Shown piece by piece: positions 12,415 to 24,773 of a stretch of 64,000 bases of DNA. Source of the stretch: Gigantopelta aegis. Taxonomy: Eukaryota; Mollusca; Gastropoda; Neomphalida; Peltospiridae. Location of the stretch: positions 124,001 through 188,000 of the forward strand of contig NW_024532761.1 of NCBI RefSeq assembly GCF_016097555.1, in the 5' to 3' direction. The notes under the pieces were generated by a model. It ran no database searches. It was not told the DNA's origin and saw only the letters and a list, made by a program, of their open reading frames with translations. Within the stretch, counting starts at the first letter, position 1, and each line of letters begins with the position of its first letter. A program made the translations under genes and the position numbers.

Positions 12415-12552
12415 TTACCAACTCAAGCTTGTTTTTTGTGAACTAATAAACTCAACAGCTTCTTCATATTTATCTTCATTGGTAGAGTAGATCTCATGAT
12501 GTGGGAGAACCACCTGGGCAGACCTTCCAATAGGTGGAGGAGCTCGGTGTTG
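12415..12552 (-). CDS. orphan terminal exon (45 codons), unknown gene
   Basis: Minus-strand frame opening after a good acceptor (TTACCATAG) and running without error to a stop at 12415-12417. The product starts QHRAPPPIGRSAQVVLPHHE and continues with an acidic-amphipathic IYSTNEDKYEEAVEFISSQ before the end. The composition is protein-like and unlike the surrounding AT-rich DNA. No upstream exon was recognised between 12553 and 13015. It may be the 3' end of a gene lost from the array or an exon of a neighbour not seen. Confidence 0.35.
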   Translation of the reverse strand, partial: QHRAPPPIGRSAQVVLPHHEIYSTNEDKYEEAVEFISSQKTSLSW

Positions 12553-13019
12553 CTATGGTAACACAATCCCTAGTACTAAGTAATACTTCACATGTACCAC
12601 ATGAGGTAAATCACTGACAATACCTGTATATATACATGTCCATGTACACTTGTATATATAATATTATATACCTGAGAAAAAGTCCATCTTTATAATTATG
12701 TCTTATAACATGTTGACCCATGTCATATAGTTTGCCCAACTCATTATAGCTGACTTGGATGAATATACTGATCAATATCTCACAATGATTTGCCTTTCTT
12801 TGAGAGCTGGTTTGTATCTAAATCACATAGACGACTGGTGAGATAGTTAATGCTATAATGATAAAATTGAATGACCTTTTTGGCAACGTTATTGTTTGAT
12901 TTGCACCCTTATGGAAGCCATTTTTCTGTGTCAAATTAGATACCATGTTTTAATTAAATTAGAAAAATGTACATCTAGTTTATTGATTTATGTATATAAT
13001 CTTCTTGGTTGCAATATTT

Positions 13020-13773
13020 TCAAAAAGTTCAAAAATCCACGAGCCACTTTATAACTCCAAAATCAGTATTCAAACAATGTTGTATAGTTGCAAATACCAC
13101 AACCAATGCTATTAAAAAGATAGGTGGATGATAGTCAAACAGATGGGTCGAGTTGTTTTATTACACACAAACTCAAAGTGTTGACTAATAATGGTAGAGC
13201 AAATATACGAGAAATGAAAAATGTGATGGTCAATCCAAAGGCGTCAAAAATAAAATATCCATGACTTTTTAGGAGTCTTGGTCTCAATAAGTAACCAATG
13301 GAGGTTGACAAATGGAGTGGATAATCTGAGAAAAGATGGAGTAGTATTAAATCATCCAACGTCCTTCAAACAAGAGTCCAAGAAATACAGAGATGAAGCT
13401 TGATATGTGATGTAGAATCATTAGTTTATCACTATGTAAGGAGTATGTAAACATTATTATTATAAAATCACCAATAAAGTAACGGCAGATACTTGAATAG
13501 CAAGAAAACCTAACTTACACTTTGAATGGAGTATATCATCATTCAGTATAGAGCCATCTATAAATGTTATTACAATAACTGTACACACTACAACAGCATG
13601 TATTGTTGAACATGGGCGACCATTCCAGTGATCTTTTTATCTTTAGTAAAAGAGTTATATTGTTGAAAGAACTTTTTGCTAAGAAACAGGGCTCAGTATA
13701 TAGAAAGAGATCAATGTAGATATCAATGATGATATTGTAAAGGTGTTATAACATAGTCAGCACTTATTTCCAT
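13020..13773 (-). pseudogene. TLC-domain gene, array copy C (probably damaged)
   Basis: Minus-strand homolog sharing with copies A and B the start ATGGAAATAAGTGCTGAC at 13773, the LSPxLSKKFF segment, the CSTIHAVVVCTVIVI segment, the FDAFGLTITFFISRIFALP membrane segment (13165-13240) and a C-terminal WxYKVARGF. Several frame breaks are visible, including one in the first membrane segment. It is closer to A and B than to copies E-I. Confidence 0.6.
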
Positions 13774-14109
13774 TGTTATATTTACTAGTTCTTTGGTGGT
13801 CTGAAAACAGTGAGCTCGAGCTCGATCGAGAGAGGGACGAGTCAGAAATCAACTCAAGTCTCTAATCTATTAAAGAATAAATAACAGGATTTCCTGCAAG
13901 GAAGTTTAGTACATCTACTGCAAAAACTTGTGAATTTAATTTTTTATTAATATTATAACATTTTCGATTGATACACATCAAATTAGTCAAAGAAAAAATA
14001 TAATGTAATAGAATTAATGGAATATTATATGTAGTACACATTATAATATCTACTGCTTTTTTCTGTCCTTTGATATATAGTTGTACAAGTTTGTCAGTAA
14101 GCTTATTAC

Positions 14110-14600
14110 TGACAAACTGATTTCAGAAACAAGCCAATAAAAGTTCACAAATGGAGTGGCAAATTCTGAGAGGAGACAAAGCAAAAAATACAATCACCAA
14201 ATGACCTTTTAAACATTCTTGCCGTAAGCACAGAACAGAAGCCAACTATTGTGGTGAATTATTATTGCTATATCAGGATGGAAAGAATGATGTGACATTA
14301 GTACTAAGAAATCACCACAAAATTATCTTGAGTAATTGTGTGGCAAGAAAACTAAGTCAGATTTTGTCTCCATATAATCATTTCTTAAGAATCATATGAT
14401 ACAATGATACATCCTGTAATAGTGTGTGTTGTTGAAAGGGAATAGAATTCCAATAGAACATTTTGTCTTCAGTGAAAGAGTTGTATACTGTTTAAGAAAC
14501 CTTTTGTTGAGAAAAAGGACTAAGTAAGTAAAAAGAGACGAGTGTAAATATCATAGAAATGATGGAAACAAGAATATCACCAATTTATACCATTTTTGAC
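14110..14600 (-). pseudogene. TLC-domain gene fragment, array copy D
   Basis: Minus-strand remnant beginning near 14600 with MIFTLVSFYLLSPFLNKRFL and a recognisable serine/threonine and EDK-like linker, then degraded frames leftwards. The block 14200-14590 is nearly identical to 18400-18790, so it was copied along with the later duplications. No C-terminal half is recognisable. Confidence 0.5.
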
Positions 14601-15226
14601 AACGGTAAGTTTGACTCAATATTTTATAAAATATGAAGAACTAAGGTTTCCATACTTAGTTTAATTTCACTTAATTTGATCACTAGTTTAGCAAAGGAGG
14701 TTGCCATTCACAGTAAATACTACAGTTGTGACAGATACATATGTGGGGAGTACAAGTGCTATCTGCAAGCTTGATTAAAACAGAAGATCATTGGTCCTAG
14801 AATAAATTTGAAATTATAAAACTACTTTTATGGATTCATTAAATTTTATAAGTAGAGAAATTTTTTCAGCCATTGCTATTTAAGTCATTGCTGTCATGAT
14901 ATAATTTAGAGTATATCAATAGACCATTTGGAGGCTGTTCATAAGAATACAAATATTCAGGACATTGTAGTTATGATCGTGTAGTAGTGTTTCCCACCAT
15001 ACAGCATCCATACAATACTAATAAGATTAATGACTATCAACTACCAAGACACATCCATAGGGTGTAGTAAAATTGAAGTATAATACAAGGAAAGTTACCA
15101 GTAGATTGTGACTGTTATAACAATATTAATGTTATTATGATAATGATATTATATACACTAATGATATTATCATCAACTTAAATATTTCTCCCTCGTTATA
15201 ACTAAAAACAGTAACTATATATATAA

Positions 15227-15973
15227 TTAGTAACGATTTCTGAATTTCTTTTTTTGATGACATCCAACCAACTATTGACGATTTCGACAAGCCCAAAAAA
15301 TGTTCACACAATCTAATAAAACGTTTAGTGACCCACAAAATACTATGCCATAAATAGACGAATATTCCGAGGAATCACCAACTATATCAAAAACCATATG
15401 CCAGAGAAATGGTATAGTAAATATACGTGATAGAATGAAAGTGATGACATTATACCATTTGCAAGTACAAACAACAGTTTTGATGGACTATGGTTTCACA
15501 AATGAGCCAGCGAAGATTCAGAAAAGGAGTTGATACTTCTAGAGATAGCAAACGGTATAAAAAAGACGTTATCCAGCGACCTTTCATTAGTCTCACCAAA
15601 TATATACGAGGCAAATGCTAACAATGTGATGAAATATCATTGGCCGGTTACTGCGTTGAGAGCTATGTGACATGATTATTATGAAATCGCCAATTAGGAA
15701 GCCAGTGCAAATATTTGAGGCCAAAAAAGCTGAAGTAGTTTGTTTTAGCGTTGAGTCAAATATCAATCCCATTGATGTTATGATACAAAGTAATATTGAA
15801 GATATTGTTGAACCAGGAAGAGCGTTCCAAAGATTCTTTTTATCTTCAGTGAATGAATTATATTGTTTAAAATATTTCTTGCTAAGGAAGGGACTAAGTA
15901 AATAAAATGAGGTCAATGTGAGTAACAACGAGGTTAATAGCACTAATAAATCAATATCCATACTTGTTATCAT
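15227..15973 (-). CDS. TLC-domain membrane protein, array copy E
   Basis: Starts MITSMDIDLLVLLTSLLLTL (ATG at 15973), followed by SFYLLSPFLSKKYFKQYNSF, LPGSTISSILLC, FLIGDFIIIMSH and FHHIVSICLVYI. After an apparent frame slip it continues with LRWLICET-like, SRIFTIPFLW-like and FWACR segments to a C-terminal KKRNSEI/RNRY tail. Copies E to I form a younger subfamily distinct from A to C. Two to four single-base slips are present, at a rate not clearly above that of the conserved genes nearby, so I leave open whether it is active. Confidence 0.6.
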
Positions 15974-16189
15974 TGTACTGATAAGAATATAGGCAGATAC
16001 AAAGTCTCCTGGTAACGTCAGTAGACTGAATAATCTTCAAATCAGTGGTCTAGCCAGACTAAATCATTCATTGTATTAGTACACTAGTACTGTGACAGCT
16101 GAAGAATTAATTGAGCAATATGGAAATTCCTTTAATAGCACCTTTGAGATAGTAACAAAGATATGTGTCAATCCAATTTTCACCTTTAC

Positions 16190-16400
16190 ACTAACATTAG
16201 TGAATACATTGAATACACTAACATTAGTTAATATATTGAGTATTATCAATACACTAACATTAGTTAATATATTGAGTATTATTAATACACTAACATTAGT
16301 TAATATATTGAGTATTATCAATACACTAACATTAGTTAATATATTGAGTATTATCAATACACTAACATTAGTTAATATATTGAGTCTTATCAATAAGGTC
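16190..16400 (+). repeat. 36-bp minisatellite, block 1
   Basis: About five units of 36 bp (TATTGAGTATTATCAATACA-CTAACATTAGTTAATA) immediately upstream of TLC copy E, just past the conserved GTGACAGCTGAAGAATTAAT segment. The period is a multiple of three, which keeps frames open on both strands. Confidence 0.95.
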
Positions 16401-17196
16401 ATAACATTATGGAGGTCATTGCATTATTATAGTTTAATTTCACTTAATTTGATCACTAGTTCAGCGAAGGAGGTTGCCATTCACAGCAAATACAGTACAT
16501 GGGGAGCACAAGTGCTATTCATAAGTTATGTGTATACCACGTGTATATACACTTTAACAACATGTGACTGTAAAAGGTTTTATCACTATCACTTTAAACA
16601 ATATATATGCATTCCTTTATTAGCATGATCATGCTAATGAATTATGACACTGCATCTTATTTTTTTAAAGGATGATACTCAAGTTTGAGAAGCTTTCCAA
16701 TTGTAACATGCTAAGCATTTCAAATTTTATCTGCAAGCTTGATTAAAACAGAAGATCATTGGTCCTAGAATAAATTTGAAATTATAAAACTACTTTTATG
16801 GATTCATTAAATTTTAAAGAAGAGAAATTTTTTTCAGCCATTGCTATTTAAGTGATTGCTGTCATGATATAATTTAGAGTATATCAATAGACCATTTGGA
16901 GGCTGGTCATAAGAATACAAACACTCAGGACATTGTAGTTATGATCGTGTAGTAGTGTTTCCTCAAATACAGCGTCCGTGCAATACTAATGAGATTAATT
17001 GACTATCAACTACCAAGACACCTCCATAGGATGTAGTAAAAATTGAAGTATTAAGACGATGAAAGTTACCAGTAGACTGTGACTGTTATAACAATATTAA
17101 TGTTATTATGATAATGATATTATATACACTAATGATATTATCATCAACTTAAATATTCTCCCTCGTTATAACTAAAAACAGTAACTATATATATAG

Positions 17197-17945
17197 TTAG
17201 TAACGATTTCTGAATTTTCTGTTTTTGATGACATCCAACCAAATATTGACGATTCGACAAGCCCAAAAAATGTTCACGCAATCTAATAAAACGTTTAGTG
17301 ACCCACAAAATACTATGCCATAAATAGACGAATATTCCGAGGAATCACCAACTATATCAAAAACCATACGCAGAGAAATGGTATAGTAAATATACGTGAT
17401 AGAATGAAAGTGACTGACATTATACCATTTGCAAGTACAAACAACAGTTTTTGATGGACTAGTGGTTTCACAAATGAGCCAGCGAAGATTCAGAAAAGGA
17501 GTTGATACTTCTAGAGATAGCAAACGGTATAAAAAAAACGTTATCCAGCGACCTTTCATTAGTCTCACCAAAATATATACGAGGCAAATGCTAACAATAT
17601 GATGAATATCATTGGCCGGTTACTGCGCAGAGAGCTATGTGACATGAATATCATGAAATCGCCAATTAGGAAGCCAGTGCAAATATTTGAGGCCAAAAAG
17701 CTGAAGTAGTTTGTTTTAGCGTTGAGTCAAATATCAATCCCATTGATGTTATGATACAAAGTAATATTGAAGATATTGTTTGAACCAGGAAGAGTGTTCC
17801 AATGATTCTTTTTATCTTCAGTGAATGAATTATATTGTTTAAAATATTTCTTGCTAAGGAAGGGACTAAGTAAATAAAATGAGGTCAATGTGAGTAACAA
17901 CGAGGTTAATAGCACTAATAAATCAATATCCATACTTGTTATCAT
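17197..17945 (-). CDS. TLC-domain membrane protein, array copy F
   Basis: Nearly identical to copy E over its whole length. ATG at 17945 (MITSMDIDLL), stop at 17197-17199 after KNRKFRNRY. The segment 17200-17570 reads with FLNLRWLICETTSPS, the membrane region and LLDCVNIFWACRIVNIWLDV. The central di-histidine part falls in another frame. The close identity of E, F, G and I, including 5' and 3' flanks, points to recent tandem duplication. Confidence 0.6.
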
Positions 17946-18164
17946 TGTACTGATAAGAATATAGGCAGATACAAAGTCTTCTGGTGACTTCAGTAGACTG
18001 AATAATCTTCAAATCAGTGGTCTAGCCAGACTAAACCGTTCATTGTATTAGTACACTAGTACTGTGACAGCTGAAGAATTAATTGAGCAATATGGAGATT
18101 CCTTTAATAGCACGTTTGAGATAGTAACAAAGATATGTGTAAATCCAATTTTCACCTTTACACT

Positions 18165-18345
18165 AACATTAGTGAATACATTGAGTCTTATCAATACACT
18201 AATATTAGTTAATATATTGAGTATTATTAATACACTAACATTAGTTAATATATTGAGTATTATTAATACACTAACATTAGTTAATATATTGAGTATTATC
18301 AATACACTAACATTAGTTAATATATTGAGTCTTATCAATAGGGTC
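18165..18345 (+). repeat. 36-bp minisatellite, block 2
   Basis: About five units of the same 36-bp sequence as block 1, in the same position relative to TLC copy F. It ends in GTCATAACATTATGGAGGTC, as the other blocks do. Confidence 0.95.
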
Positions 18346-18364
18346 ATAACATTATGGAGGTCAT

Positions 18365-18790
18365 TTTCTGACACCAACCCAACAAGAGCACAGACTTTTT
18401 ACATTCTTGCTGTAAGCACAGAACAGAAGCCAAACTATTGTGGTGAATTATTATTGCTATATCAGGATGGAAAGAATGATGTGACATTAGTACTAAGAAA
18501 TCACCACAAAATTATCTTGATGTAATTTGTGTGGCAAGAAAAACTAAGTCAGATTTGTCTCCATATAATCATTTCTTAATAGTCATATGATACAATGATA
18601 CATCCTGTAACAGTGTGTATTGTTGAACAGGAATAGAATTCCAATAGAACATTTTGTCTTCATTGAAAGAATTGTATACTGTTTAAGAACCATTTGTTGA
18701 GAAGTAAGTAAAAAGAGATGAGTGTAAATATCATAGAAGCTGATGGAACAAGAATATCACCAAATTATACCATTTTTTGACAGCAGTAAG
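18365..18790 (-). pseudogene. TLC gene fragment, duplicate of copy D
   Basis: Shares with 14200-14590 the stretch from GTAAGCACAGAACAGAAGCC through GGATGGAAAGAATGATGTGA to the decayed N-terminal TLC region. It shows that an older relic was copied together with the array unit. Confidence 0.5.
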
Positions 18791-19349
18791 TTTGACTCAA
18801 TATTCTCTAAAATGTGAAGAACTAAGGTATTCCATAGGTCATTGCATTATTATAGTTTAATTTCACTTAATTTGATCACTAGTTTAGCAAAGTGTTGTAA
18901 TTCTACTAGTGACCGAGTTTACCATACAACATATATATATTTAAAAGACAATAACTCAAAACTGTAGACTGAACAAAACTAATTTACATGACAATATATA
19001 GTGCAGTTCCAGAACATTTATATAAACATTACATCATAGGTTTATTTAAGTTACCACATGAAGGAGGTTGCCATTCACAGCAAATACAGTACATGGGGAG
19101 CACAAGTGCTATTCATAAGTTATGTGTATACCACGTGTATATACACTTTAACAACATGTGACTGTAAAAGGTTTTATCACTATCACTTTAAACAATATAT
19201 ATGCATTCCTTTATTAGCATGATCATGCTAATGAATTATGACACTGCATCTTATTTTTTAAAGATGATACTCAAGTTTGAGAAGCTTTCCAAATTGTAAC
19301 ATACTAAGCATTTCAATTTTATCTGCAAGCTTGATTAAAACAGAAGATA

Positions 19350-20015
19350 ATGATCATTATTAATACACTAACATTAGTTAATATATTGAGTATTATTAAT
19401 ACACTAACATTAGTTAATATATTGAGTCTTATCAATACACTAACATTAGTTAATATATTGAGTATTATTAATACACTAATATTAGTTAATATATTGAGTA
19501 TTATCAATACACTAACATTAGTTAATATATTGAGTATTATTAATACACTAACATTAGTTAATATTGAGTATTATTAATACACTAACATTAGTTAATATAT
19601 TGAGTATTATCAATACACTAACATTAGTTAATATATTGAGTATTATCAATACACTAACATTAGTTAATATATTGAGTATTATTAATACACTAACATTAGT
19701 TAATATATTGAGTATTATCAATACACTAACATTAGTTAATATATTGAGTATTATCAATACACTAACATTAGTTAATATATTGAGTATTATCAATACACTA
19801 ACATTAGTTAATATATTGAGTATTATTAATACACTAACATTAGTTAATATATTGAGTATTATCAATACACTAACATTAGTTAATATATTGAGTATTATCA
19901 ATACACTAACATTAGTTAATATATTGAGTATTATCAATACACTAACATTAGTTAATATATTGAGTATTATCAATACACTAACATTAGTTAATATATTGAG
20001 TCTTATCAATAAGGT
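19350..20015 (+). repeat. 36-bp minisatellite, block 3 (longest)
   Basis: Roughly 18 units, mostly near-identical, with scattered TATTATTAAT/TATTATCAAT variants. It sits upstream of TLC copy G. Open frames of 154 codons (minus) and 229 codons (plus) run through it because 36 bp equals 12 codons. Confidence 0.95.
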
Positions 20016-20819
20016 CATAACATTATGGAGGTCATTGCATTATTATAGTTTAATTTCACTTAATTTGATCACTAGTTCAGCGAAGGAGGTTGTCATTCAC
20101 AGCAAATACAGTTGTGACACTACATGGGGAGCACAAGTGCTATTCATAAGTTATGTGTATACCACGTGTATATACACTTTAACAACATGTGACTGTAAAA
20201 GGTTTTATCACTATCACTTTAAACAATATATATGCATTCCTTTATTAGCATGATCATGCTAATGAATTATGACACTGCATCTTATTTTTTAAAGGATTAT
20301 ACTCAAGTTTGAGAATCTTTCCAAATTGTAACATGCTAAGCATTTCAAATTTTATCTGCAAGTTTGATTAAAACAGAAGACCATTGGTCCTAGAATAAAT
20401 TTGAAATTATAAAACTACTTTTATGAATTCATTAAATTTTAAAGAAGAGAAATTTTTTCAGCCATTGCTATTTAAGCGATTGCTGTCGTGATATAATTTA
20501 GAGTATATCAATAGACCATTTGGAGGCTGGTCATAAGAATACAAACACTCAGGACATTGTAGTTATGATCGTGTAGTAGTGTTTCCCCAAATACAGCGTC
20601 CGTGCAATACTAATGAGATTAATTGACTATCAACTACCAAGACACTCCATAGGATGTAGTAAAAATTGAAGTATTAAGACGATGAAAGTTACCAGTAGAC
20701 TGTGACTGTTATAACAATATTAATGTTATTATGATAATGATATTATATACACTAATGATATTATCATCAACTTAAATATTCTCCCTCGTTATAACTAAAA
20801 ACAGTAACTATATATATAG

Positions 20820-21565
20820 TTAGTAACGATTTCTGAATTTTCTGTTTTTGATGACATCCAACCAAATATTGACGATTCGACAAGCCCAAAAAATGTTCAC
20901 GCAATCTAATAAAACGTTTAGTGACCCACAAAATACTATGCCATAATAGACGAATATTCCGGAATCACCAACTATATCAAAAACCATACGCCAGAGAAAT
21001 GGTATAGTAAATATACGTGATAGAATGAAAGTGACTGACATTATACCATTTGCAAGTACAAACAACAGTTTTGATGGACTAGTGGTTTCACAAATGAGCC
21101 AGCGAAGATTCAGAAAAAGGAGTTGATACTTCTAGAGATAGCAAACGGTATAAAAAAACGTTATCCAGCGACCTTTCATTAGTCTCACCAAAATATATAC
21201 GAGGCAAATGCTAACAATATGATGAAATATAATGGGCCGGTTACTGCGTTGAGAGCTATGTGACATGATTATTATGAAATCGCCAATTAGGAAGCCAGTG
21301 CAAATATTTGAGGCCAAAAAGCTGAAGTAGTTTGTTTTAGCGTTGAGTCAAATATCATCCTATTGATGTTATGATACAAAGTAATATTGAAGATATTGTT
21401 GAACCAGGAAGAGCGTTCCAAAGATTCTTTTTATCTTCAGTGAATGAATTATATTGTTTAAAATATTTCTTGCTAAGGAAGGGACTAAGTAAATAAAATG
21501 AGGTCAATGTGAGTAACAACGAGGTTAATAGCACTAATAAATCAAATATCCATACTTGTTATCAT
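20820..21565 (-). CDS. TLC-domain membrane protein, array copy G
   Basis: Near-identical to copies E and F. The start at 21565 is followed by a one-base slip within the first codons. It contains NICTGFLIGDFIIIMSHSSQ, the FHHIVSICLVYI di-histidine motif and VRLMKGRW in one frame, with the FWACRIVNIWLDV C-terminus in another. Function as for the TLC family; activity is uncertain for the reasons given for copy E. Confidence 0.6.
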
Positions 21566-21777
21566 TGTACTGATAAGAATATAGGCAGATACAAAGTCTC
21601 CTGGTAACGTCAGTAGACTGAATAATCTTCAAATCAGTGGTCTAGCCAGACTAAATCATTCATTGTATTAGTACACTAGTACTGTGACAGCTGAAGAATT
21701 AATTGAGCAATATGGAAATTCCTTTAATAGCACCTTTGAGATAGTAACAAAGATATGTGTCAATCCAATTTTTCACC

Positions 21778-22245
21778 TTTACACTAACATTAGTGAATAC
21801 ATTGAGTATTATCAATACACTAACATTAGTTAATATATTGAGTATTATCAATACACTAACATTAGTTAATATATTGAGTATTATCAATACACTAACATTA
21901 GTTAATATATTGAGTATTATCAATACACTAACATTAGTTAATATATTGAGTATTATCAATACACTAACATTAGTTAATATATTGAGTATTATCAATACAC
22001 TAACATTAGTTAATATATTGAGTATTATCAATACACTAACATTAGTTAATATATTGAGTATTATCAATACACTAACATTAGTTAATATATTGAGTATTAT
22101 TAATACACTAACATTAGTTAATATATTGAGTATTATCAATACACTAACATTAGTTAATATATTGAGTATTATCAATACACTAACATTAGTTAATATATTG
22201 AGTATTATCAATACACTAACATTAGTTAATATATTGAGTCTTATC
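21778..22245 (+). repeat. 36-bp minisatellite, block 4
   Basis: About 13 units, highly homogeneous, upstream of the LINE-truncated TLC copy H and downstream of copy G's 5' end. Followed by the conserved TTGATCACTAGTTCAGCGAA segment found after blocks 1 and 3. Confidence 0.95.
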
Positions 22246-23050
22246 AATAAGGTCATAACATTATGGAGGTCATTGCATTATTATAGTTTAATTTCACTTA
22301 ATTTGATCACTAGTTCAGCGAAGGAGGTTGCCATTCACAGCAAATACAGTACATGGGGAGCACAAGTGCTATTCATAAGTTATGTGTATACCACGTGTAT
22401 ATACACTTTAACAACATGTGACTGTAAAAGGTTTTATCACTATCACTTTAAACAATATATATGCATTCCTTTATTAGCATGATCATGTTAATGAATTATG
22501 ACACTGCATCTTATTTTTTAAAGGATGATACTCAAGTTTGAGAAGCTTTCCAAATTGTAACATACTAAGCATTTCAAATTTTATCTGCAAGCTTGATTAA
22601 AACAGAAGATCATTGGTCCTAGAATAAATTTGAAATTATAAAACTACTTTTATGGATTCATTAAATTTTAAAGAAGAGAAATTTTTTCAGCCATTGCTAT
22701 TTAAGTGATTGCTGTCGTGATATAATTTAGAGTATATCAATAGACCATTTGGAGGCTGGTCATAAGAATACAAACACTCAGGACACTGTAGTTATGATCA
22801 TGTAGTAGTGTTTCCCCAAATACAGCGTCCGTGCAATACTAATGAGATTAATTGACTATCAACTACCAAGACACCTCCATAGGATGTAGTAAAAATTGAA
22901 GTATTAAGACGATGAAAGTTACCAGTAGACTGTGACTGTTATAACAATATTAATGTTATTATGATAATGATATTATATACACTAATGATATTATCATCAA
23001 CTTAAATATTTCTCCCTCGTTATAACTAAAAACAGTAACTATATATATAA

Positions 23051-23520
23051 TTAGTAACGATTTCTGAATTTTCTTTTTTTGATGACATCCAACCAACTAT
23101 TGACGATTTGACAAGCCCAAAAAATGTTCACACAATCTAATAAAACGTTTAGTGACCCACAAAATACTATGCCATAAATAGACGAATATTCCGAGGAATC
23201 ACCAACTATATCAAAAACCATATGCCAGAGAAATGGTATAGTAAATATACGTGATAGAATGAAAGTGACTGTCATTATACCTTTTGCAAGTACAAACAAC
23301 AGTTTTGATGGACTAGTGGTTTCACAAATGAACCAGCGAAGATTCAGAAAAGGAGTTGATACTTCTAGAGATAGCAAACGGTATAAAAAAAAACGTTATC
23401 CAGCGACCTTTCATTAGTCTCACCAAAATATATACGAGGCAAATGCTAACAATATGATGAAATATAATTGGCCGGTTACTGCGTTGAGAGCTATGTGACA
23501 TGATTATTATGAAATCGCCA
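23051..23520 (-). pseudogene. TLC-domain gene, array copy H, 5' half lost at a LINE junction
   Basis: C-terminal half of the E-type TLC gene (FLNLRWFICETTSPS, SRIFTIPFLWHMVF, FWACQIVNSWLDV, KKRKFRNRY). The homology stops at AAATCGCCAATT (23520), where a LINE tail begins. In the intact copies the sequence continues with AGGAAGCCAGTGCAAATA. The N-terminal half and its upstream minisatellite block are absent, so this copy cannot make a full protein. Confidence 0.8.
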
Positions 23521-24640
23521 ATTATTATTATTATTATTATATTATTTATGTTTTACAAGGAGGTACAAAACGAAGTAAATGAAAACAATGCAACAATTAA
23601 TCAAAGCAACTACTTGAAGGGCTATCAAAAAGATCTATTGATACCCAGGGAAAGAGAAAGAAAGAAATTTAAAGTATAATGCATAAATATAAGTGATCAG
23701 CAAAATGAAAAGTGAATAAAGAATGTAAGTGATCTTTGGTAAATTATTGGAAAAGAGAGTAGAGAAAATTAAATAGAATGACTAAAGTCACAGGGAACCA
23801 TGTGATACCAGCTTCCCAGAGTTTTGAAAGAAGGAGATTATGTGAAAACAGTGTCAAAGCTTTCCTTATGTCTAGCATAACTGAATCATACTGTTGGTTT
23901 AGTTCAAAAGCCTGAAGAATCTTGTATGTGTAGATCAGTAACTGCTTGACAGTAGAACGGTTTTTCATAAACCCAAATTGTGAGGCAGAGAGACAGGAGG
24001 AAGAGAGAAACTCATACATTTTGTCAAACACGAGTCTTTCGAACAGCTTAGAAACAGAAGGCAACAATGAAATAGGTCTATAGTTTGAAACCTTGGACCT
24101 GTCACCAGATTTAAATATTGGCGTAATAAAATGACGACGCCACTCAAGAGGAATAACTGAGCGTTTGCTACAAGTGTCAAATAAGTGATGAAGAGGCTCA
24201 AGGAGGAGCAGTAGCAGCACCCTTTAGAATAACAGGGGGATACCATCACCACCTGAAGCCTTATTAATGTTAAGAGAGCAGAGAGCCTCAAAGGTGTCGT
24301 GAATGGAAATGTCAATTGAGCAAATAGAATTGGAGGGCAAATATGGAGGTGGAAAGGGAGTAGTGACAGAAGAGTGGCTAAAAACTGAGTAGAAAAACTG
24401 ATTAAAAGTGTTGGCAATGTCCCTTGCATTGTCAGCCACAATGGAGTCATGAAGCATCACAGAAGGAATGTGAGCTTTGCCAGAAAGATCGCGGATGTAA
24501 CGGTAAATCTCATAATCTTTATTGGAAGCAAAGTTACTAACCAGGTTGGACTCAAAGGAAGAACGAGCATCAAGGATATTAAGTTGTAACAGACACTCAG
24601 CTGAGGAGAGACGAAGAAGATTACTTGAAGATTGAAAGTT
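23521..24640 (-). mobile_element. internally deleted, 5'-truncated LINE (Jockey/CR1-type)
   Basis: Minus-strand non-LTR retrotransposon. It has a linker with IANTFNQFFYSVFSHSS and NINKASGGDGIPL, then reverse-transcriptase blocks WRRHFITPIFKSGDRSKVSN, YRPISLLPSVSKLFERLV, ASQFGFMKNRSTVKQLLIYT and MLDIRKA. The catalytic YxDD block is missing: the frame runs from the DIRKA region into a 3' tail ending in an (ATA)n microsatellite at 23521-23540. No endonuclease domain is present. It is a dead copy, and both ends abut different parts of the TLC duplication unit. Confidence 0.85.
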
Positions 24641-24773
24641 ACCAGTAGACTGTGACTGTTATAACAATATTAATGTTATTATGATAATGATATTATATAC
24701 ACTAATGATATTATCATCAACTTAAATATTTCTCTCTCGTTATAACTAAAAACAGTAACTATATAATATATAA

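Noticed and set aside
19554-20253. Long open frames (154 codons minus, 229 codons plus) in the 36-bp satellite
   Set aside because: Both strands are open simply because the period is 12 codons without stops. Block length varies freely between copies, which is expected of satellite DNA and not of a protein.
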